64,000 nucleotides of DNA from contig CACZLE010000001.1 in NCBI GenBank assembly GCA_902781945.1, positions 1 through 64,000 on the forward strand. The letters run 5' to 3'. How positions within the stretch are numbered: the stretch's first letter is position 1; every line of letters starts with the position of its first letter. The notes below the pieces were generated by a model that worked only from the letters and a program-made list of their open reading frames with translations, ran no database searches and had not been told where the DNA came from. A program made the translations under genes and the position numbers. Shown here one piece after another: positions 8,115-18,673 of this stretch. This DNA comes from an uncultured Eubacteriales bacterium (GTDB taxonomy: Bacteria; Bacillota; Clostridia; Christensenellales; Aristaeellaceae).

Positions 8115-8814
8115 GGCTTTGCTCCTTTACGGCCTGATAGATCATATCCATGCGGCATTGCGCTAATTGCTCTGTCGGGTCGAGCTTCCGATCCAGCCAT
8201 TTCATGGCGTTATCCTCACTGAAGATTACGGGCATGCGGGGATGGATAAAGGCGATATCCGGCGCGGCGTCCCGAGTGAGGATGGAGCAAACCGGCAGCC
8301 TGCGATCCGGCTCATAGCGATAAATGGCCGCCAGAAAGATCACCTCCTGCCCACGGGGCCGGATGGCGTGCTTGATCTTTTTGATATGCCTGAATCTGCG
8401 GGTAGGGGACAGGCGTTCTTCTTCAATCTGTACGGATGGGGAAAGTTCCTCGGAGGTTTCAAACAGGCTTTGCTGCAAATCTCTGCTTTCCCATTCGTAA
8501 TACCAACTGGCAGGGATCAGGCAGCGGCGCTCTTGCATGGAATCCCGAAACAGAGGGGAAGAGGCAGCGGTTTCACTGCGGGTATTGATGATCAGCCCCT
8601 TGCCATCCTTGCGGTGAAAGCCCCATTCCATGGGAAAGGCCGCCGTTTGACCGCTTTTGCTCAGGGCCAACGCGGCGACGACCTGGGAAGGAAAGGCCTC
8701 GCCCCGAACCACCGTGTTTTCGCCGGTAAGAGCCAGCTGCCGCCGCCCGGCTTCCTCCAGGATGCTTTTCAGCTTTTCGGATGATTCCACATCCAGATAA
8801 AAACGGCTGCACAT
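8107..8814 (-). CDS. SOS response-associated peptidase (SRAP/HMCES/YedK)
   Basis: The 235-residue protein belongs to the SRAP family, which forms a covalent thiazolidine link between its Cys2 and abasic sites in single-stranded DNA and so shields them. The initiator Met is followed directly by Cys2 (MCSRFY), which becomes N-terminal after Met removal. Asn77 and Arg79 in INTRSE, Glu108 in YYEW and a histidine in IHPRMPV complete the known active site. The start is fixed by Cys2 and by GGGAGG upstream. It overlaps dinB by 8 bases; pairing of SRAP with SOS polymerases is known across bacteria. A σA-type promoter lies at 8838-8866. The stretch at residues 130-165 rich in Glu, Ser and Arg is a variable insert. 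Confidence 0.93.
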   Translation of the reverse strand: MCSRFYLDVESSEKLKSILEEAGRRQLALTGENTVVRGEAFPSQVVAALALSKSGQTAAFPMEWGFHRKDGKGLIINTRSETAASSPLFRDSMQERRCLIPASWYYEWESRDLQQSLFETSEELSPSVQIEEERLSPTRRFRHIKKIKHAIRPRGQEVIFLAAIYRYEPDRRLPVCSILTRDAAPDIAFIHPRMPVIFSEDNAMKWLDRKLDPTEQLAQCRMDMIYQAVKEQSHD

Positions 8815-8837
8815 GGGCGTCCCTCCCTTCTGCTTTT

Positions 8838-8866
8838 ATTATAGCATTCCGCAAAAAAACGGGCAA
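8838..8866 (-). promoter_or_regulatory. Promoter of the SRAP-dinB operon
   Basis: On the reverse strand, -35 TTGCCC (8866-8861), a 17-base spacer and TATAAT (8843-8838) preceded by TGC are visible. It is divergent from the esterase promoter, with under 20 bases between them. No GAAC-N4-GTTC type operator is present. Confidence 0.65.
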
Positions 8867-8883
8867 GCCCGGGCAGTTTTTTC

Positions 8884-8912
8884 TTGTGTTTGTCCGCTGT
8901 CCATGCTATACT
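8884..8912 (+). promoter_or_regulatory. Promoter of the esterase-alkyltransferase operon
   Basis: TTGTGT (8884-8889), a 17-base spacer and TATACT (8907-8912) preceded by TGC. GGGGG at 8930-8934 serves as ribosome binding site for the ATG at 8941. Confidence 0.65.
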
Positions 8913-8940
8913 GAAAAAAACGAAAACAGGGGGAAATATT

Positions 8941-9774
8941 ATGGCGTACATCCAGATGAATATCATGTCGGAAAGCCTGATGCGCACGGTGAATGTGAAT
9001 GTGATCCTGCCGGCGGACAAAATCTATTTCCCCGGCTCCAAGCCCGTGGACGCGAGACCCTATAAGACCATGTATCTGCTCCACGGCATCTTTGGCAGCC
9101 AGTATGACTGGATCAACCGCACCAGTGTGCAGCGCTGGGCGGAGGAAAAGAACCTGGCTGTGGTGATGCCCGCGGGAGAAAACATGTTTTATGTGGATCA
9201 GGAGGCGGGCCACAACTATTATGGCGAATTCATCGGCAAGGAGCTTGTGCGCCTGACCCGCCGGATGTTCCCACTGTCTGAAAAACCGGAGGATACCTGC
9301 ATCGCGGGCCTGTCCATGGGCGGCTACGGCGCGCTGCGCAACGGCCTCAAATATGCCGACACCTTCGGCCACATCGCGGGTCTGTCCGCCGCTACCATCA
9401 CCGACACGGTGGCGGAACGCACGGATGACGTGGGGCCCTTCTTCCAGACCCGCCGGTATGCCGAGGCCGTGTTTGGCGATGTGACCAAGGTGAAGGGCAG
9501 CGACAAGGACATCTATTTCCTGGCGGAGCGCCTGGCGGCGCTGGGGGGCAAAAAGCCGCGCATCTATATGGCCTGCGGCGTGGATGACGGATTGCTTTCG
9601 GGCAACCGCAAGCTGGCTGAATATCTGAAAAAGAAGAATTTCGACGTCACCTATGAGGAAGGTCCCGGCGCCCATGAGTGGGATTTCTGGAATCGCCATA
9701 TCAAGCGTGTCATCGATTGGCTGCCCCTTACGGGAGAAGACGGCATCAACAGCGGCAATGTGACGCGCCGCTGA
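8941..9774 (+). CDS. Alpha/beta-hydrolase, tributyrin esterase/esterase D family
   Basis: The 277-residue serine hydrolase contains the nucleophile elbow GLSMGG (Ser125), an oxyanion region LLHGIFGS at 47-54, a probable catalytic Asp in CGVDDGLL and the histidine in GAHEWDFW near the C-terminus. This pattern fits the EstA tributyrin esterase and S-formylglutathione hydrolase-like family, which splits short-chain acyl or carbohydrate esters. There is no signal peptide, so it acts in the cytoplasm. Acetyl-xylan or deacetylase roles are possible in a plant-fibre user but not shown. I chose the ATG at 8941, after GGGGG; an open frame extends 19 codons further but starts inside the promoter. It lies 4 bases upstream of the alkyltransferase-like gene. 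Confidence 0.82.
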   Translation: MAYIQMNIMSESLMRTVNVNVILPADKIYFPGSKPVDARPYKTMYLLHGIFGSQYDWINRTSVQRWAEEKNLAVVMPAGENMFYVDQEAGHNYYGEFIGKELVRLTRRMFPLSEKPEDTCIAGLSMGGYGALRNGLKYADTFGHIAGLSAATITDTVAERTDDVGPFFQTRRYAEAVFGDVTKVKGSDKDIYFLAERLAALGGKKPRIYMACGVDDGLLSGNRKLAEYLKKKNFDVTYEEGPGAHEWDFWNRHIKRVIDWLPLTGEDGINSGNVTRR

Positions 9775-9778
9775 CGCC

Positions 9779-10087
9779 ATGGCCGGTATATTTGAGACCG
9801 TTTATGCCTGGGTCCGCCAGATCCCGCCCGGCAAGGTGGCCACCTATGGCCAGATCGCCCGGCTTTGCGGCATAGCTCGCGGCGCGCGCGTGGTGGGCTA
9901 TGCCATGGCCTCCTGTCCGGCGGGCAGCGGCGTGCCCTGCCATCGGGTGGTGGACCGGGAAGGACGCACCAAGAAGGCCTTTGATACCTTTATGCCCGAT
10001 ACCCAGCGCATGCTGCTGGAAGCGGAAGGCGTCGCCTTTCTGCCGGATGACCGGGTGAATATGGCGGAATGCCTGTGGGACAAGTAA
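9779..10087 (+). CDS. MGMT family alkyltransferase-like protein (single domain)
   Basis: This 102-residue protein consists only of the DNA-binding and active-site domain of O6-alkylguanine-DNA alkyltransferases. The helix-turn-helix region TYGQIARLCG with the finger arginine in GARVVG leads to PCHRVV with the reactive cysteine at 54. Ogt/MGMT proteins are about 160-200 residues, with an extra N-terminal domain. Alkyltransferase-like (ATL) proteins have the short length but usually replace this cysteine, so this is a short form that keeps it. It may repair O6-alkylguanine or flag it for excision repair. It is probably co-transcribed with the esterase and sits close to the SRAP and Pol IV genes. 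It ends at a bidirectional terminator. Confidence 0.88.
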   Translation: MAGIFETVYAWVRQIPPGKVATYGQIARLCGIARGARVVGYAMASCPAGSGVPCHRVVDREGRTKKAFDTFMPDTQRMLLEAEGVAFLPDDRVNMAECLWDK

Positions 10088-10094
10088 AAAACGG

Positions 10095-10117
10095 CCCTGC
10101 CATTGTTTGTGGCAGGG
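10095..10117. terminator. Bidirectional terminator
   Basis: CCCTGCCA (10095-10102) pairs with TGGCAGGG (10110-10117) over a 7-base loop. A-rich sequence lies on the left and T-rich sequence on the right, so it serves both the alkyltransferase gene and the convergent DUF4179 gene. Confidence 0.8.
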
Positions 10118-10124
10118 TCATTGT

Positions 10125-11339
10125 TTATGGATGCATTTCTACGGTTATTGTTTCCAATGGCTGCGAGGGCTGTGCGTGTAGATTCTTGAATACGGCCAGC
10201 GTGTAGTTATCCAGCAATTCGCTGCGGCCCAGCGTGCCCCTTTGCACATACAGGCCCTTTTCCTCGTTGATAGTGTGCTGGGAAAATTCATGAGTGATCC
10301 CTTCGGGCAAAATGGTATATGCATCGCTTTCCGGATCGCGGGAGACAAAGCGGAGATAGGGGAACTCGGTCAGGACTCGCCCGTCGCCCACAAAGTCAAA
10401 GGCAGCATGGAAAACCGCAGAATCCGTTACGGCATAGGCGATCCGGTAGCGCAGCTCCTGGGGCAAAACGGTAACGGTAATTTCATCAATCGAAATACCC
10501 AGGGATGGGAGCGGAATAGGCACGGAGCCTGCCCGCAGCTCCTTCACCGTATCATTTGCCCGGAAGGTATATTCCAGCGAGGCGATTTCCGCACGATCAT
10601 AGTCATAGGAGAATTCTTCAAAGATATCCCGCAGGGGAAGCAGCTGCACGTACAGGCTCAGGACTCGCTCCGCCTTAAAGGAATCGAAGGGGATTTCCAT
10701 GGTGCCGGTATAAATGCCAGTCTCTTCATCCAGGACGCTGCCCATGCTGCCGTATACGTCATAATAATCCGCTCCGTCCACGCTGCTGAGGTCAAAATCC
10801 ACCTCCCAGGCGCTGGCATATCCGCCTTCCTGCCATCGTTCCAAAATGGTGCGACTGTCCGCAGGAGGATTGGCAGGGTCCCAATTCAGGTGCGTCAGTG
10901 CGTACCAGGATTCATCTGTGATGCCGTCGAAAAGCAGCATATCCTTTTCCTTGGGGATGACGTCATATACAAGATGGCAGGTCATGCCGTCGTAGGCCGC
11001 CTCACGGAATACGACTGTAGCATGACCGCAATCCACTGTTTTAAGGTCATGCAGAAAATCATCCGCTGCCGCCTCCGGCACCTCCGCGTTTTGCCGATGG
11101 CTGGCGGCAAAGTCCAGGATGCCGAACCCGTGCGTCAGGGCAAACGCTACGGTGGTTATGGCCAGCATAGACAGGATGATCAACGCCATCATGAAACCAT
11201 AAGTCAGTTTTCTTTTCACTTTGTATCCTCCCAATGCGTTTTCATAGAATTGGTCGCGCTGGCGGGAGGATGTGCGCAAACCGGATAAAGCCGTATTGAT
11301 CGAATGCTGGAGCGCTTGCGCCAAAACCTCATTCTTCAT
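10125..11339 (-). CDS. DUF4179 domain protein, probable ECF anti-sigma factor
   Basis: The 404-residue protein has a cytoplasmic N-terminus of about 45 residues, one transmembrane helix near 47-66 and a large extracellular domain typical of DUF4179 proteins. In Bacillota this family is encoded directly after an ECF sigma factor and is thought to hold it at the membrane. Here the ATG at 11339 lies inside the sigma gene (11-base overlap), with GGGAGG 8 bases upstream; a GTG three codons earlier leaves no spacing and is rejected. The extracellular domain would sense an unknown envelope signal. No protease site can be identified. Family by context and topology; the anti-sigma function is inferred. 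Confidence 0.78.
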   Translation of the reverse strand: MKNEVLAQALQHSINTALSGLRTSSRQRDQFYENALGGYKVKRKLTYGFMMALIILSMLAITTVAFALTHGFGILDFAASHRQNAEVPEAAADDFLHDLKTVDCGHATVVFREAAYDGMTCHLVYDVIPKEKDMLLFDGITDESWYALTHLNWDPANPPADSRTILERWQEGGYASAWEVDFDLSSVDGADYYDVYGSMGSVLDEETGIYTGTMEIPFDSFKAERVLSLYVQLLPLRDIFEEFSYDYDRAEIASLEYTFRANDTVKELRAGSVPIPLPSLGISIDEITVTVLPQELRYRIAYAVTDSAVFHAAFDFVGDGRVLTEFPYLRFVSRDPESDAYTILPEGITHEFSQHTINEEKGLYVQRGTLGRSELLDNYTLAVFKNLHAQPSQPLETITVEMHP

Positions 11340-11856
11340 TTGTTTCACCTCCCGTCAGCGAGCTTTTCAGAAGCGCCTCTGCCTTTCTTAGCCGCCGCTG
11401 CACCGTGGCTTGGGATGATCCCAGGGCGGCGGCGGTTTCCTGCATGGTGAGTCCCTGAAAATAATAGAGCAGGATCACTTGCTTGTATCTGTCCGGCAGG
11501 TCCATCACCAGCAGCGTCAGGGATTCATCCCGGGGTTCCATGGTCAGCAGCTGCGGCGGCAGCTCCTCCAGGGATTTTTTCCTGTCGATATGCCGAAACC
11601 AGGCTGTCCGTTTGTAATCCTTGCAGGTATTGATGGCGATGCGCAATAGCCACGCCTTTTCATTGCTTATTTGCTGGCATTCATATGCTTCCATATGGTT
11701 CCAGGCCTTGATCCAGGTATCCTGGGTGGCGTCCTCCGCCTGCCCTTGATCGGACAGATACAGATAGCAGGTTTTCAGGATCGTATCGGAATAGGCGTCG
11801 ATCCATCGCCTGAGCCTTTCTTCGCGGTTCATGCCGGGTACCTCAGCACGATCCAT
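11329..11856 (-). CDS. ECF-type RNA polymerase sigma factor
   Basis: The 175-residue protein has sigma region 2 at about 15-80, with the -10-recognition helix around QAEDATQDTWIKAW and WLLRIAINTCKDY, and region 4 at about 115-165, with a helix-turn-helix including LTMQETAAALGSSQATVQRRL. Regions 1 and 3 are absent, as in ECF sigma factors. It is the first gene of a pair with the DUF4179 protein, a common arrangement for membrane-held sigma factors that respond to envelope stress. The start at 11856 follows an unusually complete ribosome binding site, AGGAGGTGAT. Target genes cannot be named. Confidence 0.92.
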   Translation of the reverse strand: MDRAEVPGMNREERLRRWIDAYSDTILKTCYLYLSDQGQAEDATQDTWIKAWNHMEAYECQQISNEKAWLLRIAINTCKDYKRTAWFRHIDRKKSLEELPPQLLTMEPRDESLTLLVMDLPDRYKQVILLYYFQGLTMQETAAALGSSQATVQRRLRKAEALLKSSLTGGETNEE

Positions 11857-11901
11857 CGCCGATCACCTCCTTCACCTATTCAGACGAGCGAGCGGCGGCA
11901 T

Positions 11902-11930
11902 ATTATTCATATTCTCCCATTTTTTGACAA
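11902..11930 (-). promoter_or_regulatory. Promoter of the sigma/DUF4179 operon
   Basis: Reverse-strand TTGTCA (11930-11925), a 17-base spacer and AATAAT (11907-11902). It looks like a housekeeping promoter; an additional ECF-type autoregulatory promoter is not obvious. Confidence 0.5.
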
Positions 11931-11954
11931 AAAAATATCCCGGCAAGGGCCGGG
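11930..11954 (-). terminator. Terminator of the FRG-GNAT operon
   Basis: CCCGGC (11939-11944) pairs with GCCGGG (11949-11954) around a 4-base loop. On the reverse strand this is followed by ATATTTTTTT, ending the GNAT transcript just before the sigma promoter, which it overlaps by one base. Confidence 0.75.
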
Positions 11955-11962
11955 AGGAAACA

Positions 11963-12511
11963 TCACAGGGTTTTGACCATCATATAATTGTTCGCATAGG
12001 TGCCATCTTCGTATTTCATGCCATGGGGACGGGTGCCGTAAACCTCGAAGCCGTATTTGACGTACAGGTTCAGGGCCCGGCGGTTGGCGGCCACCACCTC
12101 CAATTCGATCTGCTCGAAATCATGCGCCCGGGCAAAGGCGATCAGCCGTTCCATCAGGGCAGAGCCGATCCCCAGGTGCCAATAATCCTTGCGCACGGAC
12201 ATGCCCAGATCGGCGCGATGCCAGGTGCGGCTTTTGGCGCCGTGGGAGTGCACGTCGGCACAGGCCACGATTTGGCCATCCTTTTCAGCCAGCAGCATCA
12301 GGGTGCGGGGATCGCTCGCGCGCCCGGCCAGAATGGCGGCCTCGGCCTCTTCGGTATAATTGAATTCCTCCGGCGCGCGCAGCAAAAAGCGGGTTTCGCC
12401 CAGCATGATGTGCATGTATTGCAGCATGCGGGCGGCGTCCTCCGATGCGGCGGAGCGGATCGTGCAGGTGTTGCCATCCTTCAGGGTGGCGGTCTCGGCG
12501 GGATAGATCAT
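11963..12511 (-). CDS. GNAT family N-acetyltransferase
   Basis: The 182-residue protein has the GNAT fold: an acceptor-side region at 1-90, the acetyl-CoA pyrophosphate loop in LGMSVRKDYWHLGIGSALM near 105-123, and a C-terminal NRRALNLYVKYGFEVYG motif. It resembles the RimI/PhnO-like group with broad small-molecule or protein targets; the acceptor is unknown. The ATG at 12511 follows GGAGG and overlaps the stop of the FRG gene as ATGA, so translation is probably coupled. An in-frame extension of 20 codons lies inside the FRG gene and is rejected. Context suggests modification of, or protection from, the FRG protein, but this is only a guess. Confidence 0.87.
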   Translation of the reverse strand: MIYPAETATLKDGNTCTIRSAASEDAARMLQYMHIMLGETRFLLRAPEEFNYTEEAEAAILAGRASDPRTLMLLAEKDGQIVACADVHSHGAKSRTWHRADLGMSVRKDYWHLGIGSALMERLIAFARAHDFEQIELEVVAANRRALNLYVKYGFEVYGTRPHGMKYEDGTYANNYMMVKTL

Positions 12512-13317
12512 GGCGCTTCCTCCTTTGTATTGTATAATGGTCCCAGGGGTGCATACCGGCGGGCGATCCATTTGCAGATGCCGTCCAACCCGGGATAGAT
12601 CATGCGCTCGGAAATGTTGATGTAGTCCAGTTTGTCCCGGATCTCCAGCTTGGCCTTGTGATCAATGATGATGCGGGTGAAACGCTCGCTTTCCGGCAGG
12701 TCCAGCAGCGTGACGGCGGGATCGGAAACCACGGAGAACAGAGCGTACTGGTTGGCGATGCGGTTGACGGTGGAGGCGGGCTCGAAGAACAGGGCGAAGG
12801 GACGGGTGGAATAGGCCCGCAGAGTATCGAAATTCTTGGCGAGCTCATCCAATATGTCCCGGGTAAAGATGACGCCCTTCTGTTCCTTTAATTTATGGCG
12901 CAGCACAGCGGGCAGCTGATCGTTCACGTCGGTCATATCGATGCACCAGATGACGCCGTCGCGGTCATAGGCGGAAAGATCCTCCGTGGCGAAATGCGCC
13001 GCCACCAGGGGGGAATAGGTCCAGTCCAGCAGCCGGGTGGGCAGACCAAATTGCTGCCCCATGGCCACGATCTCCCAAAAGGATTCGCAGTTTTGCAGTT
13101 CCGCGTAGCCGTATTTCTGAAAAGAGCGCAATATCATCTTTTCCAGTCCCAGATCATGGGGGCAGGCGCGGTTGAGAGAAGGAGTCAAGGCCCATTCGGC
13201 GTCGCTCATGCCGCGAAAAACGCGGTTATTGCGGTAGCGCAGGATGGCGGGGTCCCAGACGCCCTCGAACACGGCGGAATGCAATTCGTCCCAGCTTTTG
13301 ACGGTTAGTTCGCGCAT
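12508..13317 (-). CDS. FRG domain protein
   Basis: The 269-residue protein carries the FRG domain, named for a conserved Phe/Tyr-Arg-Gly: VFRGMSDAEW near residue 30, then LTPSLNRA, and the hallmark GLPTRLLDWT with SPLVAAHFA near 95-115. The domain's biochemical function is not settled; it occurs widely in bacteria and phages, sometimes near defence or toxin genes. Later segments (FFEPASTVNRIANQYALFSV) follow the typical C-terminal half. The start at 13317 has AGGAGG 5 bases upstream. It is the first gene of a two-gene operon with a GNAT enzyme, with an ATGA overlap. No signal peptide or membrane helix is present. Confidence 0.88.
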   Translation of the reverse strand: MRELTVKSWDELHSAVFEGVWDPAILRYRNNRVFRGMSDAEWALTPSLNRACPHDLGLEKMILRSFQKYGYAELQNCESFWEIVAMGQQFGLPTRLLDWTYSPLVAAHFATEDLSAYDRDGVIWCIDMTDVNDQLPAVLRHKLKEQKGVIFTRDILDELAKNFDTLRAYSTRPFALFFEPASTVNRIANQYALFSVVSDPAVTLLDLPESERFTRIIIDHKAKLEIRDKLDYINISERMIYPGLDGICKWIARRYAPLGPLYNTKEEAP

Positions 13318-13345
13318 AATGGCCTCCTGGTGGATGAATGGACAC

Positions 13346-13374
13346 AGTATAGCATATACAGGCGGGCATTTCAA
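13346..13374 (-). promoter_or_regulatory. Promoter of the FRG-GNAT operon
   Basis: Reverse-strand TTGAAA (13374-13369), 17-base spacer, TATACT (13351-13346) with a preceding TGC. It is divergent from the deoD promoter. Confidence 0.7.
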
Positions 13375-13392
13375 AGGGAAAACGCAAAAAGT

Positions 13393-13421
13393 TTGACTTT
13401 ATCGGACAAATATTTTATACT
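13393..13421 (+). promoter_or_regulatory. Promoter of deoD
   Basis: TTGACT (13393-13398), 17-base spacer and TATACT (13416-13421), followed by AAAGGAGG before the ATG at 13461. Confidence 0.8.
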
Positions 13422-13460
13422 GAAAAACAGAAATAAACCTATTTAAAGGAGGCAATACAC

Positions 13461-14168
13461 ATGAGCAACACTCCCACTCCCCATATCGGCTGCAATCCCG
13501 GCGATTTCGCGCCCACCGTGCTGATGCCCGGCGATCCCCTGCGCGCCGAATTCATCGCCAGGACCTATCTGCAAAACGCCAAGCTGGTCAATAACGTCCG
13601 CGGTGTTCACGGTTACACCGGCGAATACAAAGGCAAGCCCGTTTCCGTCATGGCCAGCGGCATGGGCATTCCGTCCATCGGCATCTATTCCTACGAACTG
13701 TTCAACTTCTATGGCGTGGAAAACATCATCCGTATCGGCTCCGCCGGCATGCTGAATCAGGATCTGAAGCTGCGCAGCGTGGTGGCCGCCATGAGCGCCT
13801 ATTCCAACAGCGATTTCGGCGCGCAGTTCGGCTTCAAAGGCAATCTGGCTCCCTGCGCCAGCTGGAAGCTGCTGAAGGCCGCCACGGACAAGGCTGCCGA
13901 GATGGGCGTCAACATGCCTGTGGGCCCGGTCTATTCCTCCGATTGCTTCTATGACGAAAGCAAGCCCCTGGGCGCGCTGCAAAAGCTGGGCGTGCTGTGC
14001 GTGGAGATGGAGAGCTACGCCCTGTATCTCAATGCCGCCCGGGCAGGCAAGCATGCCCTGGCCCTGCTGACCATCTCCGACAATCCCTTCACCGGCGAAG
14101 GCCTGGATGCCGAGCAGCGGCAGAACACCTTCACCCAGATGATGGAGATCGCCCTGGAGATCGCCTGA
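13461..14168 (+). CDS. deoD: Purine-nucleoside phosphorylase, DeoD type
   Basis: The 235-residue hexameric-type enzyme splits purine (deoxy)ribonucleosides with phosphate to the base and (deoxy)ribose 1-phosphate in purine salvage. Recognisable blocks are MPGDPLRA near 22-29, GSAGML near 94-99 with the phosphate-binding region around IRIGSAG, the nucleoside-site VEMESYALY near 178-186, and TISDN with the catalytic Asp that protonates the purine. The length matches E. coli DeoD (239). It is transcribed from a near-consensus promoter together with the DUF523 gene, which starts 1 base after its stop. Confidence 0.96.
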   Translation: MSNTPTPHIGCNPGDFAPTVLMPGDPLRAEFIARTYLQNAKLVNNVRGVHGYTGEYKGKPVSVMASGMGIPSIGIYSYELFNFYGVENIIRIGSAGMLNQDLKLRSVVAAMSAYSNSDFGAQFGFKGNLAPCASWKLLKAATDKAAEMGVNMPVGPVYSSDCFYDESKPLGALQKLGVLCVEMESYALYLNAARAGKHALALLTISDNPFTGEGLDAEQRQNTFTQMMEIALEIA

Positions 14169-14169
14169 T

Positions 14170-14598
14170 ATGCGCATCCTGATCAGCGCGTGCCTGCTGG
14201 GGCTCTGCTGCCGCTATGACGGAAAAAGCAAGGCGAAACCGCAGGTGCTGGCATTGCGGGAAAGAGGCCATGAATTGATCCCTGTGTGTCCGGAACAGCT
14301 GGGCGGCCTGCCCACACCCCGCACGGCCAGCGAACGGACGGGGGACAGGGTCATGAGCGTTGACGGTCTGGACCGCACCGCAGCCTATCGATTGGGCGCA
14401 GACCAGGCAGCCCTGGCATATGACCTGCTTTCCTGCGATTGCGCCGTTCTCAAAGCCCGCAGCCCCATGTGCGGCAAGGGGCAGATCTGTGACGGAACAT
14501 TTTCCGGAAAGCTGACGCCGGGCCACGGCGTCCTGGCGGAACTGCTTCTCAAAAATGGCGTTGCCGTTTATACCGAAGAGGAGATCGATAGGATCTGA
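14170..14598 (+). CDS. DUF523 family protein
   Basis: The 142-residue protein shows all conserved blocks of DUF523: ISACLLG with a cysteine at 8, CRYDG near 14-18, VCPEQLGGLPTPR near 39-51, GADQA, and KARSPMCGKGQICDGTF near 94-110. The cysteines are conserved in the family, which suggests a metal or redox role, but no function is established. The TPR of the central block and the DGTFSG end are typical. The start lies 1 base after the deoD stop, so expression is tied to purine salvage. A terminator follows at 14611. Confidence 0.88.
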   Translation: MRILISACLLGLCCRYDGKSKAKPQVLALRERGHELIPVCPEQLGGLPTPRTASERTGDRVMSVDGLDRTAAYRLGADQAALAYDLLSCDCAVLKARSPMCGKGQICDGTFSGKLTPGHGVLAELLLKNGVAVYTEEEIDRI

Positions 14599-14610
14599 AT
14601 GAAATATCCG

Positions 14611-14645
14611 AGCGGCCTGTGCGATGTTCGCATAGGCTGCTTTTT
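14611..14645 (+). terminator. Terminator of the deoD operon
   Basis: A 13-position stem (14611-14623 with 14629-14641, including G-U pairs) around ATGTT is followed by TTTTT. It separates the deoD operon from rpoBC. Confidence 0.8.
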
Positions 14646-14730
14646 AATGAGAAAATAGGGGAACATAATGTTACAAAAGAATTAAATTTAAAAAAGCCTG
14701 AAAAAAGAGAAAGTTTTCAAAAAACCAGCC

Positions 14731-14766
14731 TTGACATTGACTTTTTTGTATGTTAAACTCTATAAT
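14731..14766 (+). promoter_or_regulatory. Overlapping promoters of rpoBC
   Basis: Two -35 hexamers lie back to back: TTGACA (14731-14736) and TTGACT (14737-14742). The first is 17 bases from TAAACT (14754-14759, with TGT before it), the second 18 bases from TATAAT (14761-14766). The remaining 14646-14730 is AT-rich without a gene. Confidence 0.75.
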
Positions 14767-14906
14767 CGCACTTGTATTGGTACAATACGAGATTGCGACC
14801 TTTTCGGTGTGCAGGATTTGCAAAAAATACAAAAAAAGTACAATCCGAAAAGACGAGGCTCGACCTGCCGGTACACGCTGCAACAGTAAAGGGGTGATTG
14901 CTTTTT
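14767..14906 (+). promoter_or_regulatory. Structured 5' leader of rpoBC
   Basis: The first transcribed bases form a hairpin: CTTGTATTG (14771-14779) with CAATACGAG (14783-14791), extended by CGCA/TGCG outside a bulge. Further on, CTTTTCGG (14800-14807) is complementary to CCGAAAAG (14845-14852), and GGATT inside can pair with AATCC (14842-14846), which excludes the outer pairing. AAAGGGGTGAT (14887-14897) is the ribosome binding site. The alternative pairings suggest control, but no known leader family is recognised. Confidence 0.5.
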
Positions 14907-18650
<3,744 letters not shown>

Positions 18651-18673
18651 ACTGCGAAGGAGTGTGAGACGGA

